Under the pieces are notes generated by a model, which was not told where the DNA came from, searched no databases, and saw only the letters and a list, made by a program, of their open reading frames with translations. A program made the translations under genes and the position numbers. A stretch of DNA of 54,250 bases. Origin: an uncultured Desulfosporosinus sp. (GTDB taxonomy: Bacteria > Bacillota > Desulfitobacteriia > Desulfitobacteriales > Desulfitobacteriaceae). Below, one piece after another: positions 1-8,280 of this stretch. Within the stretch, counting starts at the first letter, position 1; every line of letters starts with the position of its first letter. Location: assembly GCA_927405585.1 (NCBI GenBank), contig CAKMJS010000101.1, positions 1 through 54,250 on the forward strand, given 5' to 3'.

Positions 1-18
1 TGCCAAATAGATACTCAT
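1..18 (-). CDS. 5' end of a gene running off the left edge
   Basis: An ATG at 16-18 on the minus strand is preceded by a strong GGGGAGGAA ribosome binding site (24-32) at 5-nt spacing. Only six codons (MSIYLA) fall inside the window, so no product can be named. The start is called on the binding site alone. Confidence 0.45.
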
Positions 19-286
19 AAAAATTCCTCCCCAAAATATGTACGGTTGCCTATCATAGGAATTAGGGAATTACAGACTACGCTGCCCTTGCTCTACTTCT
101 CTTGGGCATAAACTATTGCCCTAGACTTATGGATGACGCACATAAGACCTGAACCATCATAGTAGTTATCACATAATCAAGCTCTTCCCTACGATATTTT
201 TCGTGATAAGACAAAAACATATCCACCGGCTTTAAATAATTAAGTCGTTCCCTTTTAAACTGAAGTATGTATATTTAGGAAGACAT

Positions 287-388
287 ATGGCGTTAAAATT
301 CGGGTTTACAAATAAACAGTCTATTGTTGATGCAACTGTAGCAGTTTTGATCTTTTCTTCATATATTGGAGCCAATGTTTTTACCTAG
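287..388 (+). CDS. small hypothetical protein (33 aa)
   Basis: An ATG preceded by AGGAAG (278-283) opens 33 codons: MALKFGFTNK followed by a short hydrophobic stretch and a TAG. A second protein-like stretch continues in the +1 frame to about 480, so this may be the first half of a frameshifted small membrane protein. The opposite strand is also open here, so the coding strand is uncertain. I do not recognise it. Confidence 0.22.
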   Translation: MALKFGFTNKQSIVDATVAVLIFSSYIGANVFT

Positions 389-516
389 GTTTTTGTTGGA
401 GCGGATCGGGATGAGTGTACCGCTGGTTTCGAATTGGGTTAGGAGTGTGACAGGGGTTGAGAGGATTTTCATGATGTTTTGACTCCTTAGAGTTTCGGTC
501 ACTCGGCCCTTGTCAT

Positions 517-831
517 TCAAATTCTTGTTGCGGTTATTGGGGTGCATTTAAAATCTATAACTTCACCATTAAAATCACATTTACATTTTACAACTAAGTA
601 TCTTGTTTTAAGTGTAACCGTGAGAGTATTATCTTCTAACTTACTCAATTCTGATAAGTAAGCATCAATTAAGTTATTACCAGTTAGTACCTCAAGATTT
701 CTTATTAGAATGTCATAGTTGAATGTTACTATTTTAGTTTTAGCAATTTTCCTCCCCATAAAGTGGTTATTTAACTTTACCCCTAAATATTTCAGCGCCT
801 CAACTCCCAATCCAGTACCAAAGCCGATCAA
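517..831 (-). CDS. hypothetical protein, possibly a truncated remnant
   Basis: This 104-residue open frame has a balanced, protein-like composition (GFGTGLGVEALKYLGVKL near the N terminus, then mixed charged and hydrophobic residues with a CKC pair near the end). It would start at a TTG with no convincing ribosome binding site. The same frame stays open upstream through the repeated 18-mer at 840-857 to a stop at 901, so the real N terminus may be lost at that junction. I do not recognise the family. It may be gene debris rather than a working gene. Confidence 0.33.
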   Translation of the reverse strand: MIGFGTGLGVEALKYLGVKLNNHFMGRKIAKTKIVTFNYDILIRNLEVLTGNNLIDAYLSELSKLEDNTLTVTLKTRYLVVKCKCDFNGEVIDFKCTPITATRI

Positions 832-839
832 GAAGCGTG

Positions 840-857
840 CCCGTGCCTGACACCAAC
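840..857. repeat. 18-bp dispersed repeat, copy 1
   Basis: CCCGTGCCTGACACCAAC occurs here and again at 3917-3934 in the same orientation. The core TGCCTGACACC resembles a short motif I recall near REP/RAYT-type elements in Firmicutes; that link is recollection. Both copies lie beside broken genes. Confidence 0.6.
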
Positions 858-963
858 TTATGTAAACATAGACCGATTGGTACTTTGGTAAAGATTTAAT
901 CTACGATAGTTTCTGATATATCCTTCAAAGATGTTCATAAGATTAAATAGCTTTTCTACCACA

Positions 964-2367
964 TTAAGCCCTGCTTTCATCAATTAATACCTTCTTTGAA
1001 TAATCGTACTCCGCCTTATCAAAGTCAATGTCCATATTTGATAAGCCAGCACAAATCAAGGCTTCAACTCCGACGTCGAACAATGGGTGATATTTCTCAG
1101 CCAAGATATGTGTAAATAATCGTTTGAATTTGTTGCCACCATTTTTAATTGCAACCATGTCTTTGGTGTCAGGCGCTTTACCGTATTTACCGAAAGAAAA
1201 GAGACTTTTTTCTCTTATGCATGTATCGTAAATGACGGCAGCGTAAAAGAGCATCTCGCTAATAACACCCATACCTTTATTTCCCCCGCATTTAAGTTCA
1301 ATCAAATGTAGGGTCTGTTCGTCATTTCCAATACCCCATAAATCAATTGCACTTGCGCCTCGAGTAAGAATTGCATTCTTCGAAGCTATTTTTTCAAAGA
1401 AAACCCCTATCGGCAATTGATTAAAAATTTTATCCTTACTGATACTCCAACGATTACATAGCAGATCTTTTCCCTCTTCAAAGACAAACCACGACTCGAT
1501 TTGCCTTTCAAGCTTATCGGTTTCTATGACAGATTTCCTTTCTTGTAAAGAATGATTAAGCAGGCAGGTACTTGAATCCAGCCATCGCATAAAATTAAAT
1601 ACAATTTCCATTTTGCTTTCATGCAAGAAAAACCAATTGGGAAACATCCTTAACATGTTATTTAGTCTGTAAAGAAGGCGATTGTAATGACAGGCTTCAG
1701 AATTTCCATATTGCCTTGATACGTCTGTGGGAACCACAAAATCAAGCTCCACATATTTAACTTCATCAGACAGCCACGCCTTTAATGCCAAAATCCATCC
1801 TTCAAAAGCGGCACTATCTACCTGCATATTCTGAGTAACGTTATTTATCAAAACTTTTAGAACACCATTTTTTATGGAAAAGCCGATGTCTCTTGGTAGG
1901 CCCACACCTGAAGCCTTGCTGTATTCTTTAAGTCGCTTTATGATTCCATTCCTGTCAATTATTTCAGAGTCCCTGTCGTCTATATTAAGCAGATAAGATG
2001 CATAAGCTTCGAAAACTTCACTTATTTTATAAAAGTTCTCATCGTCAAAAATAGTCCGAATATCTCTATATGCTTTTATGGCATTTGAGGCCACTTCCAA
2101 CTGTCGTATCGCACCCGCTGAATCCTGGTTTTTAATAGCCTGCATGGAATTTATAATTAATTCATTCACACTGGAAGCCCATATAGCATATCTCGAATGT
2201 ACTACCTGACCATCAGCCTCATCTTTTGCAGCGCGTTCCAGTCTTGGTAATACCCATTTTTCAGAATTATCTTCTTTGAAAAAACTGTTATCAAACCCAC
2301 TGTTGAGTTTTTGATTTTTATAGAAGTCCAGTATTTGGTTTACATGTTCAAAGTGTTTCTTCTGCAT
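964..2367 (-). CDS. hypothetical protein with PD-(D/E)XK nuclease-like C-terminal part
   Basis: This is a 467-residue soluble protein whose family I do not recognise. ATG follows GGAGATAGAAT at good distance. The N-terminal three quarters are mixed helical sequence. Around residues 340-375 the order GASAIDLWGI, about nine residues, then LHLIELKCGG and EMLFYAAVI matches the restriction-nuclease-like fold signature: an Asp, then Glu-x-Lys on the next strand, then a helix. A DNA- or RNA-cleaving role is inferred from that motif. It is the distal gene of a minus-strand unit with 2513-3253. It could be an anti-phage effector or a restriction component; no methylase or helicase partner is visible. 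Confidence 0.7.
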   Translation of the reverse strand: MQKKHFEHVNQILDFYKNQKLNSGFDNSFFKEDNSEKWVLPRLERAAKDEADGQVVHSRYAIWASSVNELIINSMQAIKNQDSAGAIRQLEVASNAIKAYRDIRTIFDDENFYKISEVFEAYASYLLNIDDRDSEIIDRNGIIKRLKEYSKASGVGLPRDIGFSIKNGVLKVLINNVTQNMQVDSAAFEGWILALKAWLSDEVKYVELDFVVPTDVSRQYGNSEACHYNRLLYRLNNMLRMFPNWFFLHESKMEIVFNFMRWLDSSTCLLNHSLQERKSVIETDKLERQIESWFVFEEGKDLLCNRWSISKDKIFNQLPIGVFFEKIASKNAILTRGASAIDLWGIGNDEQTLHLIELKCGGNKGMGVISEMLFYAAVIYDTCIREKSLFSFGKYGKAPDTKDMVAIKNGGNKFKRLFTHILAEKYHPLFDVGVEALICAGLSNMDIDFDKAEYDYSKKVLIDESRA

Positions 2368-2486
2368 ATTCTATCTCCTAATATCTCCCACCGTTTTATT
2401 AACCACATGAGGCGACTTATTAATTTATGTGGTCCTTTGGGGTCATTCTTATGCATATGGGGGGGCCAGAGTCCTTGCTCTACCAT
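2340..2486 (-). CDS. possible small protein between two accessory genes (48 aa)
   Basis: ATG at 2484-2486 opens a 48-codon frame (begins MVEQGLWPPH) with many basic and tryptophan residues, ending inside the start of the 467-residue gene (28-bp overlap). It fills most of the gap to the upstream 246-residue gene. No clear ribosome binding site is present and the frame crosses a 7-C run, so it could be chance. If real, it is a small basic protein translationally linked to the nuclease-like gene. Confidence 0.3.
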   Translation of the reverse strand: MVEQGLWPPHMHKNDPKGPHKLISRLMWLIKRWEILGDRICRRNTLNM

Positions 2487-2512
2487 AACTGACGAACTCT
2501 TCTATTAATCTA

Positions 2513-3253
2513 TTAAAAAGTAAGCTGTGAAAAATTTGCTTTCCAAGCCGTTTTAAGCAGTGCGTCGAATTGCATCATTATAGTAGCGAAGTGTTTTGGT
2601 TGGAGTATAAAAATGTAATCCCTAGTTGTTCCCCTTATGAATTTAAGTCCAGCCCATTCAGATCCATTAAAAGCAGGATCATCCTTTAGTTTTCTGAATT
2701 TATCAAGGTACTCTTCTTCCTGTTTGCGCTCCCTATGGTTGTAAAAAATAATACTCTTACCGTGTTTGTAGTAATCCTTTAACTCATCCAATCCAATATA
2801 CTTGATTCCCTTTTGTCCTGTTAGAGAAACGCTTTTAACTTGCAAACCGTTGTCCGGATCTAGAAAAATTATTTCACATTCTTGTAGCCTATTTAAAGCA
2901 GCCTTGTGCCAAGACCGCCTGATAATACGGCGCTTCATGGGATCAGATTCACCGGTTAAATCCAATGTATTGTCATAAAAAACCGTGCTAATCGGAAGAA
3001 TACCCGATTCTTGCACACTATGCACGTTCCTTTTACGGCTGACGATAATATTCTTCAGAATGCTATAAAGGTCATCATCATAGCCTCTATAGCTGTCATT
3101 ATGTAAATACGTAGTGTGTTTACCGTCCAAATTATGACTTTCGTCAGGCGTCAGATACCAATTCACTCCTAATGTCAGATCTGTTTTCGCAATGATTCTT
3201 AGCAGAGCATATTTCCCAAAATCGCCGACATCAGCAACATATCTGTTCTGCAT
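2513..3253 (-). CDS. conserved-looking protein of unknown function, methyltransferase-like motif
   Basis: This 246-residue protein begins MQNRYVADVGDFGKYALLR, an N terminus I associate with a recurring but uncharacterised bacterial family. GVNWYLTPDE follows near residue 30. IIFLDPDNGL (about 130-139) is placed like the motif IV acidic/proline loop of Rossmann methyltransferases, and SIIFYNHRER follows about 30 residues later. It may be a nucleic-acid methyltransferase relative or a TcmP-like partner; a glycine-rich SAM motif is not obvious. ATG follows AAAGGAGAAAAAT. It lies 145 bp upstream of the PD-(D/E)XK-like gene in the same direction, probably one transcript. Confidence 0.6.
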   Translation of the reverse strand: MQNRYVADVGDFGKYALLRIIAKTDLTLGVNWYLTPDESHNLDGKHTTYLHNDSYRGYDDDLYSILKNIIVSRKRNVHSVQESGILPISTVFYDNTLDLTGESDPMKRRIIRRSWHKAALNRLQECEIIFLDPDNGLQVKSVSLTGQKGIKYIGLDELKDYYKHGKSIIFYNHRERKQEEEYLDKFRKLKDDPAFNGSEWAGLKFIRGTTRDYIFILQPKHFATIMMQFDALLKTAWKANFSQLTF

Positions 3254-3498
3254 ATTTTTCTCCTTTCTTTTAATTAACTTTTAAAGGGTAACCCATTCCT
3301 GTCTAGTCATCAGCCCAAGATATCATAAACGTCAACATCTTCGGATCATCAGTGTCTATATGTACTGTACTACCTACCTTGGACAAAAATTTGTTACCAA
3401 TACATTTTCCCAAGTTTACAAATGGATTGTACTTACGATAACTATATTCCAGTTTGGTGGCGAAACATGTCGATAAAGTGAATTGCTGACAAAAAATA
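3254..3498. other. intergenic stretch without a recognised gene
   Basis: Between the 246-residue gene and the terminator at 3499-3523 I see no ORF with a start and ribosome binding site and no recognisable RNA. It is AT-rich; any promoter for the 3253 gene would lie here, but I could not pick a convincing -35/-10 pair. Confidence 0.4.
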
Positions 3499-3523
3499 CC
3501 CCTACACTATAAAAGTGTAGGGG
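3499..3523 (-). terminator. rho-independent terminator (minus strand)
   Basis: A perfect 10-bp stem, CCCCTACACT (3499-3508) with AGTGTAGGGG (3514-3523), closes a 5-nt loop. On the minus strand it is followed by TATTTTTT. The stop of the decayed frame at 3502-3712 lies inside the stem, so the terminator belonged to that gene. Confidence 0.75.
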
Positions 3524-3712
3524 AGAGTGGTTACAGTTACGGACATTTTGCCCACGGTATAAGTATGACTTACAAACTCAAACCCCTCCAGCAAATCACC
3601 CAACCCGCCTCAGTTCTTCTTTACCAAGCAACGGGACACCCTTCCCTAATATGGGAATGGGCGGGGCGAGTAGATAGGAAATGGGGATGTTGTACTGGGG
3701 GGCTTTAAATAT
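3502..3712 (-). pseudogene. decayed small gene with an internal frameshift
   Basis: Two adjacent minus-strand frames read as one broken protein. The first, from about 3712, encodes a proline-rich stretch ending VPLLGKEELRRVG then TGA. The second, shifted by one base, encodes GDLLEGFEFVSHTYTVGKM and ends TLPYTFIV before TAG in the terminator stem. No start codon is preserved. I do not recognise the family; the reading rests on protein-like composition, the natural joining point and the terminator. Confidence 0.4.
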
Positions 3713-3916
3713 TTACTAGCAAATTAACCTTTAGCTTCCAATGTTGCGGCTCTCTAAAAGGAAATGGTTTTAATCATAACTACTGTCAGCCAAGTCCTTT
3801 TCACCCTAATCCCCCAGTTGTTTAAAAGTGTTTACAATACTAGAAAGCATTAGATTTCCCGGCTTGCCCTTTCCTTGGGGATGAGGCATTACCACGAATT
3901 GAGATTTTAGGGGGCT

Positions 3917-3934
3917 CCCGTGCCTGACACCAAC
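3917..3934. repeat. 18-bp dispersed repeat, copy 2
   Basis: Second exact copy of CCCGTGCCTGACACCAAC, 3.06 kb from copy 1 and in the same orientation. The surrounding 3713-4080 interval has no supported gene. Confidence 0.6.
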
Positions 3935-4118
3935 ATATCAAGTTATTGTTGAGCTTGTGAAAACCTTCTGACCATAGGTAATTTCTAAGACTTCCGCACC
4001 TATAGACTGCACCATCCACCGATGGACAGGTTCCCCGGTTCATGCAAATAGTTGCCATTGCCTGACCATCTTCATAAATCGACGTTCGTCTGCCGGCGAA
4101 GTTCTGCCTAGTTCAGCT

Positions 4119-4756
4119 ATGCAGGTACAGGAAGAACATATCCGGCGCCGTATCGTCCATACCAGTCCGATTGGGAAGAACAGAACGTTTAGTAGCAATC
4201 ACTGCTTTGCTCAGATGATTATCTGCGGTAACTGTGGCGAGGTATTCCGCAGGGTGCACTGGAACAACCGTGGCAAGAAATCCATTGTCTGGCGATGCGT
4301 CAACCGATTGGAGAAAACTGGCCTATTCTGCGATGCACGAACAGTCTTAGAAAGCCAGATTGAGCAAGTCCTTGTCACTGCGATCAACCAGGCACTATGT
4401 GATAAGGACTCCAAACTAGTCACACTGCAGAATAACATCGAAACCGTCCTGAACCGTGAAAATAATCAGACTTTAGCTGGTATCGACAAGCGGCTGGAGG
4501 AAATTCAAATTAAGCTTCTGAAATTGGCCAGCGCAAAAGCCGATTACGAATATGTCGCCGATGAGATTTACCGCGTACGTGAAGAAAGACAAAAGGTACA
4601 GTTGGAGAGTGCCAGTCGGGATGAACTGAAAAGGCAGATTTCCAATACAATTACGGAATATGACGAGCCGCTTGTCCGGTGATTGATTGAAGCGGACAAC
4701 ATCTATGAAGACAAATTTACCGGGGATTTAAGTCAGGCGTGACGGTGGATGTTTAA
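4119..4756 (+). pseudogene. C-terminal remnant of a large serine recombinase
   Basis: The frame 4119-4682 encodes the zinc-ribbon and coiled-coil end of a large serine integrase: EEHIRRR, then ICGNCG, WRCVNR and FCDAR (Cys pairs of the recombinase zinc beta ribbon), then a leucine/glutamate-rich helical arm. The resolvase catalytic and recombinase domains are missing. The end is broken twice. A TGA (4681-4683) sits where family members have an Arg codon, suggesting CGA to TGA. The next frame reads LIEADNIYEDKFTG, then a one-base loss shifts to FKSGVTVDV and TAA at 4754-4756, the usual ending of this family. It is probably a relic of a lost element. Confidence 0.8.
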
Positions 4757-4764
4757 AATATGTG

Positions 4765-4807
4765 CAAAAAAAGGAAAGGCACTCTACGTAATTTGACGTA
4801 GGGTGCC
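4765..4807 (-). terminator. rho-independent terminator of the 793-residue gene
   Basis: A 12-bp stem with one G.T pair, GGCACTCTACGT (4778-4789) and ACGTAGGGTGCC (4796-4807), is followed on the minus strand by TTTCCTTTTTTT. It lies just after the stop of the gene at 4834-7215 and before the convergent recombinase remnant. Confidence 0.75.
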
Positions 4808-4833
4808 ACTTCGGTTTGCGAGCATACGCAACT

Positions 4834-7215
4834 CTATGCTTGGGCTAATCCCACTTCGAAAGAACTCATAAATTTTCTCAAATTCTTTCTTGCGATTTTC
4901 ATAGCCTCAACGGACTCTTCGGCTTTCTTTATCTTGCCTTGGAGCTCCTTCTTTTCTTTGCCGTTCGCCACATCTGCTTGAAGTCTTAATTCGACGATAC
5001 CTTTTTCGATGTCCATAATGTTCTGCACATACTTCTCATATACGCTGTTTGAATAAACAGTATCGTGTTCGTCATTGAGGAATATTTCTCTGACTGAAAC
5101 AAGGAGCTTTGCAGATTGTAAAATGGTATTTTGCTTTCCAATCAAGCCCACAGCGCCGACAGCACCGCCTACACCAGCACCGACACCTAATCCTAGAATA
5201 GCGCCTCCGCCAACAATAGCTATTATGCCACCAGCCATTCCGGCACCACCGATAGCAATTGCACCTCCGCCAAGATAGGCAAGACAAGCACCTGTTAAGG
5301 CGGCTCCGCTAAGTCCGGCAAAATTCCAACCTACCAACGCAACGGCAATTGCTGGAGCAAATGCACCTGCTGTCGCAATAGCGACAATCGCTATTATTGC
5401 CGAGATAGACAACGAAGTAATTACTGTTTTGAGAACCTCATTAAGTTCACGCAGAATTTTGCCATAGCACTTTCGAAGCCTCTTGATGTAGCCTTTCGAA
5501 TAATAGCTTCCGGAGAAAAACGAATCAATGTAGTCGTCGCCTTTGCCTTTCTTATATCTGTTAATGATGTTTTGCAGATTTTTATATTTCTTGCTCGGTA
5601 TGTCATTGCCTTTTTTGTCTTTTTCAAGTCCCAGAGGATAATTGGGTTCGAAAAGCATTGCTTCAAGCAGAACCAAACGAAACCACGTGTTCTGTGGCTC
5701 GTTTTCCTCAATTTTATGAATTAACTCTTGCTCTGTATACCAGTGAATTTCAGCACCCTCAATTTGCAAGAAACTTGAAAAGCCTTTTGAGATGTACTCT
5801 TTCCACTCATCAAGCCAGTCCTGTTTCAGACGCTTTACGCCTTCGTTATTAATAAGTAATTTTGTGGCTCGTATGTCATTTTGGGTTTTGTAGTATTCGA
5901 GATTGTACAGAATCTCTATTTGCTCAACGGTTAAGCCGAGTTTATCGATATTCATATCGGCACCTATCCTTTTATAAATGTTTTCATCGGATTGCGTGTA
6001 TCCAAACCGTTTAATGTCCTCGTACATTTGCTTTATTTTCTTAACGTTTCTAGCTTTCAAACACCAAGTAACATCCTCGCCGATAGCAACGGCGAACCGT
6101 CCGACGCCAACGTAATTGATAGACACCCAGTATTTTTGAGTGATAATTGCTTCACCGACATCAACGGTAGTAAACACGCCTGTTGCAATCGTCAGCATTC
6201 TGGTTATGGTGGGATTATTCAGCGGCCTTACTTTATCCCAGTCAATCAGTTTTAAGTCTGCGAGCGAGCGAATATCCTTTTCTTGTATTTCGAGAGCAAG
6301 GCGGCGTATGGAATAGAAACATCTGACAATACACTCATTTGCGACAACTGGAATCGCCTGTCGCACGATTTCAATTCCGACACCAAGTTCGCCACGCAAA
6401 TCAAACTTTAGGACTGTGTCTTTGATAATCGCGCCGGATTCATCGTGCTTTGCAAGCAAAGTGCCATTAAAGAGTTTTGACAAAAACACGGATAGGGAAT
6501 TGTCGCCGACATTTATGTTCTTAAAAATTGGAAGCACAGACAGTGCTTTTGCTAACGCAAGCAAGGGTCCGGGTATTCCGGTTCCACCACTCCTACTTAC
6601 AGAGTTACTTGAACCCGCCATATCGCTCACGAGGTGAAAGAACCAAGTAATCGTTCCAAAGAGTATTTTTGATGGCACGTCATTACCGATGAAGGCTTTG
6701 CTCACTTCCGGAACGTCTACAATCATAAAAACCCCGTTGACATCTGTACCATATGACTTGTAAGTAAATTGCGTAAAAAGCGAAAACATCAGCCCGACAA
6801 TCGTTGGATGGTGAGCAAAATCACGCAAATGGTGCTGCAATCCGCCACCAAAGCCGGGTGTATTGCCGTCGCTCGGTATCGGGAATTTCTTTTCGAGAAA
6901 TTTGACAGCTGACTCTAAATCATCGTTTTTGCAACCCAGTAACTTCGCCGTTTTTATGACAAAGTTTTCTATTTCATCGCTCGCAATATTACGACCGCGT
7001 TCCAAGCTGAAGTTACCAACCCAAAGAATGTCGAGCAACCCGCACAGCACCCCACTACCGATAGCAACCAAGTAGTCGAGTTTATCCGCTCGGCTTGACA
7101 GCAAATCTATATGACTGTCCAAGTCATAGATTATCCTATCGAGATCATACTCTAAATTAAACGCACTCTCGTTGTATTGTTGAAGTTCGACTTGCAGATT
7201 ATCCATTTCTCTCAT
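4834..7215 (-). CDS. large glycine-rich membrane protein of unknown function
   Basis: This protein has about 790 residues. A better start may be the ATG at 7206 (MDNLQVELQQYN), two codons on. The N-terminal part has an acidic amphipathic segment, then GSGVLCGLLDILWVG and the unusual HHLRDFAHHP, followed by hydrophobic stretches. Residues about 610-705 are a long Ala/Gly-rich hydrophobic region with repeated GGGA/GxGxG patterns, able to form several tightly packed membrane helices. The last 80 residues are charged and probably coiled coil. I do not recognise a named family. Such a layout suits a membrane pore or abortive-infection effector, but that is speculation. It stands alone with its own terminator beside phage debris. 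Confidence 0.7.
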   Translation of the reverse strand: MREMDNLQVELQQYNESAFNLEYDLDRIIYDLDSHIDLLSSRADKLDYLVAIGSGVLCGLLDILWVGNFSLERGRNIASDEIENFVIKTAKLLGCKNDDLESAVKFLEKKFPIPSDGNTPGFGGGLQHHLRDFAHHPTIVGLMFSLFTQFTYKSYGTDVNGVFMIVDVPEVSKAFIGNDVPSKILFGTITWFFHLVSDMAGSSNSVSRSGGTGIPGPLLALAKALSVLPIFKNINVGDNSLSVFLSKLFNGTLLAKHDESGAIIKDTVLKFDLRGELGVGIEIVRQAIPVVANECIVRCFYSIRRLALEIQEKDIRSLADLKLIDWDKVRPLNNPTITRMLTIATGVFTTVDVGEAIITQKYWVSINYVGVGRFAVAIGEDVTWCLKARNVKKIKQMYEDIKRFGYTQSDENIYKRIGADMNIDKLGLTVEQIEILYNLEYYKTQNDIRATKLLINNEGVKRLKQDWLDEWKEYISKGFSSFLQIEGAEIHWYTEQELIHKIEENEPQNTWFRLVLLEAMLFEPNYPLGLEKDKKGNDIPSKKYKNLQNIINRYKKGKGDDYIDSFFSGSYYSKGYIKRLRKCYGKILRELNEVLKTVITSLSISAIIAIVAIATAGAFAPAIAVALVGWNFAGLSGAALTGACLAYLGGGAIAIGGAGMAGGIIAIVGGGAILGLGVGAGVGGAVGAVGLIGKQNTILQSAKLLVSVREIFLNDEHDTVYSNSVYEKYVQNIMDIEKGIVELRLQADVANGKEKKELQGKIKKAEESVEAMKIARKNLRKFMSSFEVGLAQA

Positions 7216-7275
7216 TTTAAGTAACCTTCCTGTTTCTAAGATTTAAACGTTGCAATTAGAGCCCTTGAAGTCAAA

Positions 7276-7428
7276 CTAATATGGCATCTTCTCCAATTTG
7301 CTGAAATAATTCTGCTTTTTTCTCCGCGTATACAGCTCCGATAGTTCATCTTGCGCATGAGCCATATACTCCTGCAAATACAATCGACTCCCTTGATCTG
7401 CTTTACCCGATTTCGTATTCGTACTCAT
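7276..7428 (-). CDS. small phage-type hypothetical protein (50 aa)
   Basis: The start ATG (7426-7428) overlaps the stop of the upstream HD-like frame as ATGA, the usual sign of translational coupling, and GGAG lies just upstream. The 50 residues are hydrophilic (MSTNTKSGKA, then QDELSELYTRRKKQ). I do not recognise a family. Its coupling suggests it was part of the same phage operon. Confidence 0.5.
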   Translation of the reverse strand: MSTNTKSGKADQGSRLYLQEYMAHAQDELSELYTRRKKQNYFSKLEKMPY

Positions 7429-7694
7429 TTATACACTCCATCTCTAGTCTTTAAAGATTTTACCTCTCCAGGAAATTGTCCATGTATTACCTCTCCCTTA
7501 TTCTGTATAACATTACAATAATCCTCCTCTGTTACCATTTTTCTCATGTTGTCATCTTCATAAATATGAGCCGTCCAATAATCTGCATAGTGAACCAGTA
7601 ACGTTAAGGGACTTTCTCGATGCGCAACAATCATATTTTCATTAATATATTGACCATCATGGTACCACCTCTCTAGATTTGATAGTAGCCCGTG
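7425..7694 (-). pseudogene. C-terminal remnant of an HD-domain phage protein
   Basis: The in-frame sequence is open from a TAA at 7695-7697 and reads LERWYHDGQYINEN, then VAHRESPLTLLVHYADYW. This resembles the C-terminal half of HD-superfamily hydrolases carried by phages (His-Asp pair, later HxADxW helix). The conserved segment starts before the first possible ATG (7634) and has no start of its own, so the N-terminal half with the first metal ligands is missing. The downstream 50-residue gene overlaps its stop. Confidence 0.55.
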
Positions 7695-7970
7695 TTATCT
7701 CACTTATGTTACATTCAATTATCCGGTATTCTTCCCTACTGTCCCTTGAGCTTGACTAAGAAGCGCACTCATTAGTCACTTCGGCTTCATAGTCTGCTTT
7801 AATCATAACATTGAGCATAGACTAAATTATGTTGCCCCGGGCTGCGCGATTAGCAAGGGCATTCTTGGGGATCACAACGAGCGTTAGACTGTCGCTTCTG
7901 CTTCAGGACCCAAGGTTAAAGCCCGGAGAGGTCATCCCTAACGAGTCCCCGAAGCTTCCTGGTCGTTAAA
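7695..7970. other. stretch without a recognised gene
   Basis: No supported ORF. It contains CATAACATTGAG followed by AGACTA (about 7807-7828), which is echoed at 9245-9264 (CATAACATTGAG, CAGACTA). That is perhaps a short duplicated non-coding element of the prophage. No standard RNA family is recognised. Confidence 0.35.
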
Positions 7971-7994
7971 AAACATACGAAAATTCGTGTGTTT
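7971..7994 (-). terminator. rho-independent terminator (possibly bidirectional)
   Basis: An 11-bp stem with one mismatch, AAACATACGAA (7971-7981) and TTCGTGTGTTT (7984-7994), is flanked by A-runs and T-runs, so it could work both ways. On the minus strand it directly follows the stop of the gene fragment at 7994-8089. Confidence 0.6.
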
Positions 7995-8089
7995 TAATCA
8001 TCAATGTAAAGTTCAATACGGCTCCGCAGGTCTTTAAGCGGTACAATATAATGGTCAATAGTTTTAAGGGTGTGATGGATTCTCCCGCT
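7994..8089 (-). pseudogene. C-terminal scrap of an unidentified protein
   Basis: The minus-strand frame reads RIHHTLKTIDHYIVPLKDL and ends RSRIELYIDD then TAA, a convincing protein C terminus directly before a terminator. An in-frame TGA precedes it at 8090-8092 and there is no start. It is probably the end of a truncated gene; the family is not recognised. The opposite-strand frame 8051-8302 is taken as its shadow. Confidence 0.35.
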
Positions 8090-8280
8090 TCAGGATCGAT
8101 CTTATTTAGAAAATACTCGCTAGCAAGTTTTCTGTCTCCCTGGCAGCGGGCGGGCGGCTACCCACGCAGCTGCTACAACTCTTCCAGTAGCCTAAGTGCC
8201 AAACAAAAATACAAAAAAACGAGTGCGGTAACTGTGTCACCTTACCCGTCCAATAGACTCAAGCTATTATTCGATTCAAT

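Noticed and set aside
359-547. 62-residue minus-strand frame
   Set aside because: No ribosome binding site, low-complexity composition and overlap with plus-strand protein-like frames; family not recognised.
2311-2508. 65-residue plus-strand frame
   Set aside because: Antisense to the 467-residue gene and the small ORF before it; no ribosome binding site.
3840-4058. 72-residue minus-strand frame through the repeat
   Set aside because: Cysteine/proline-rich chance frame spanning the dispersed 18-mer, no ribosome binding site.
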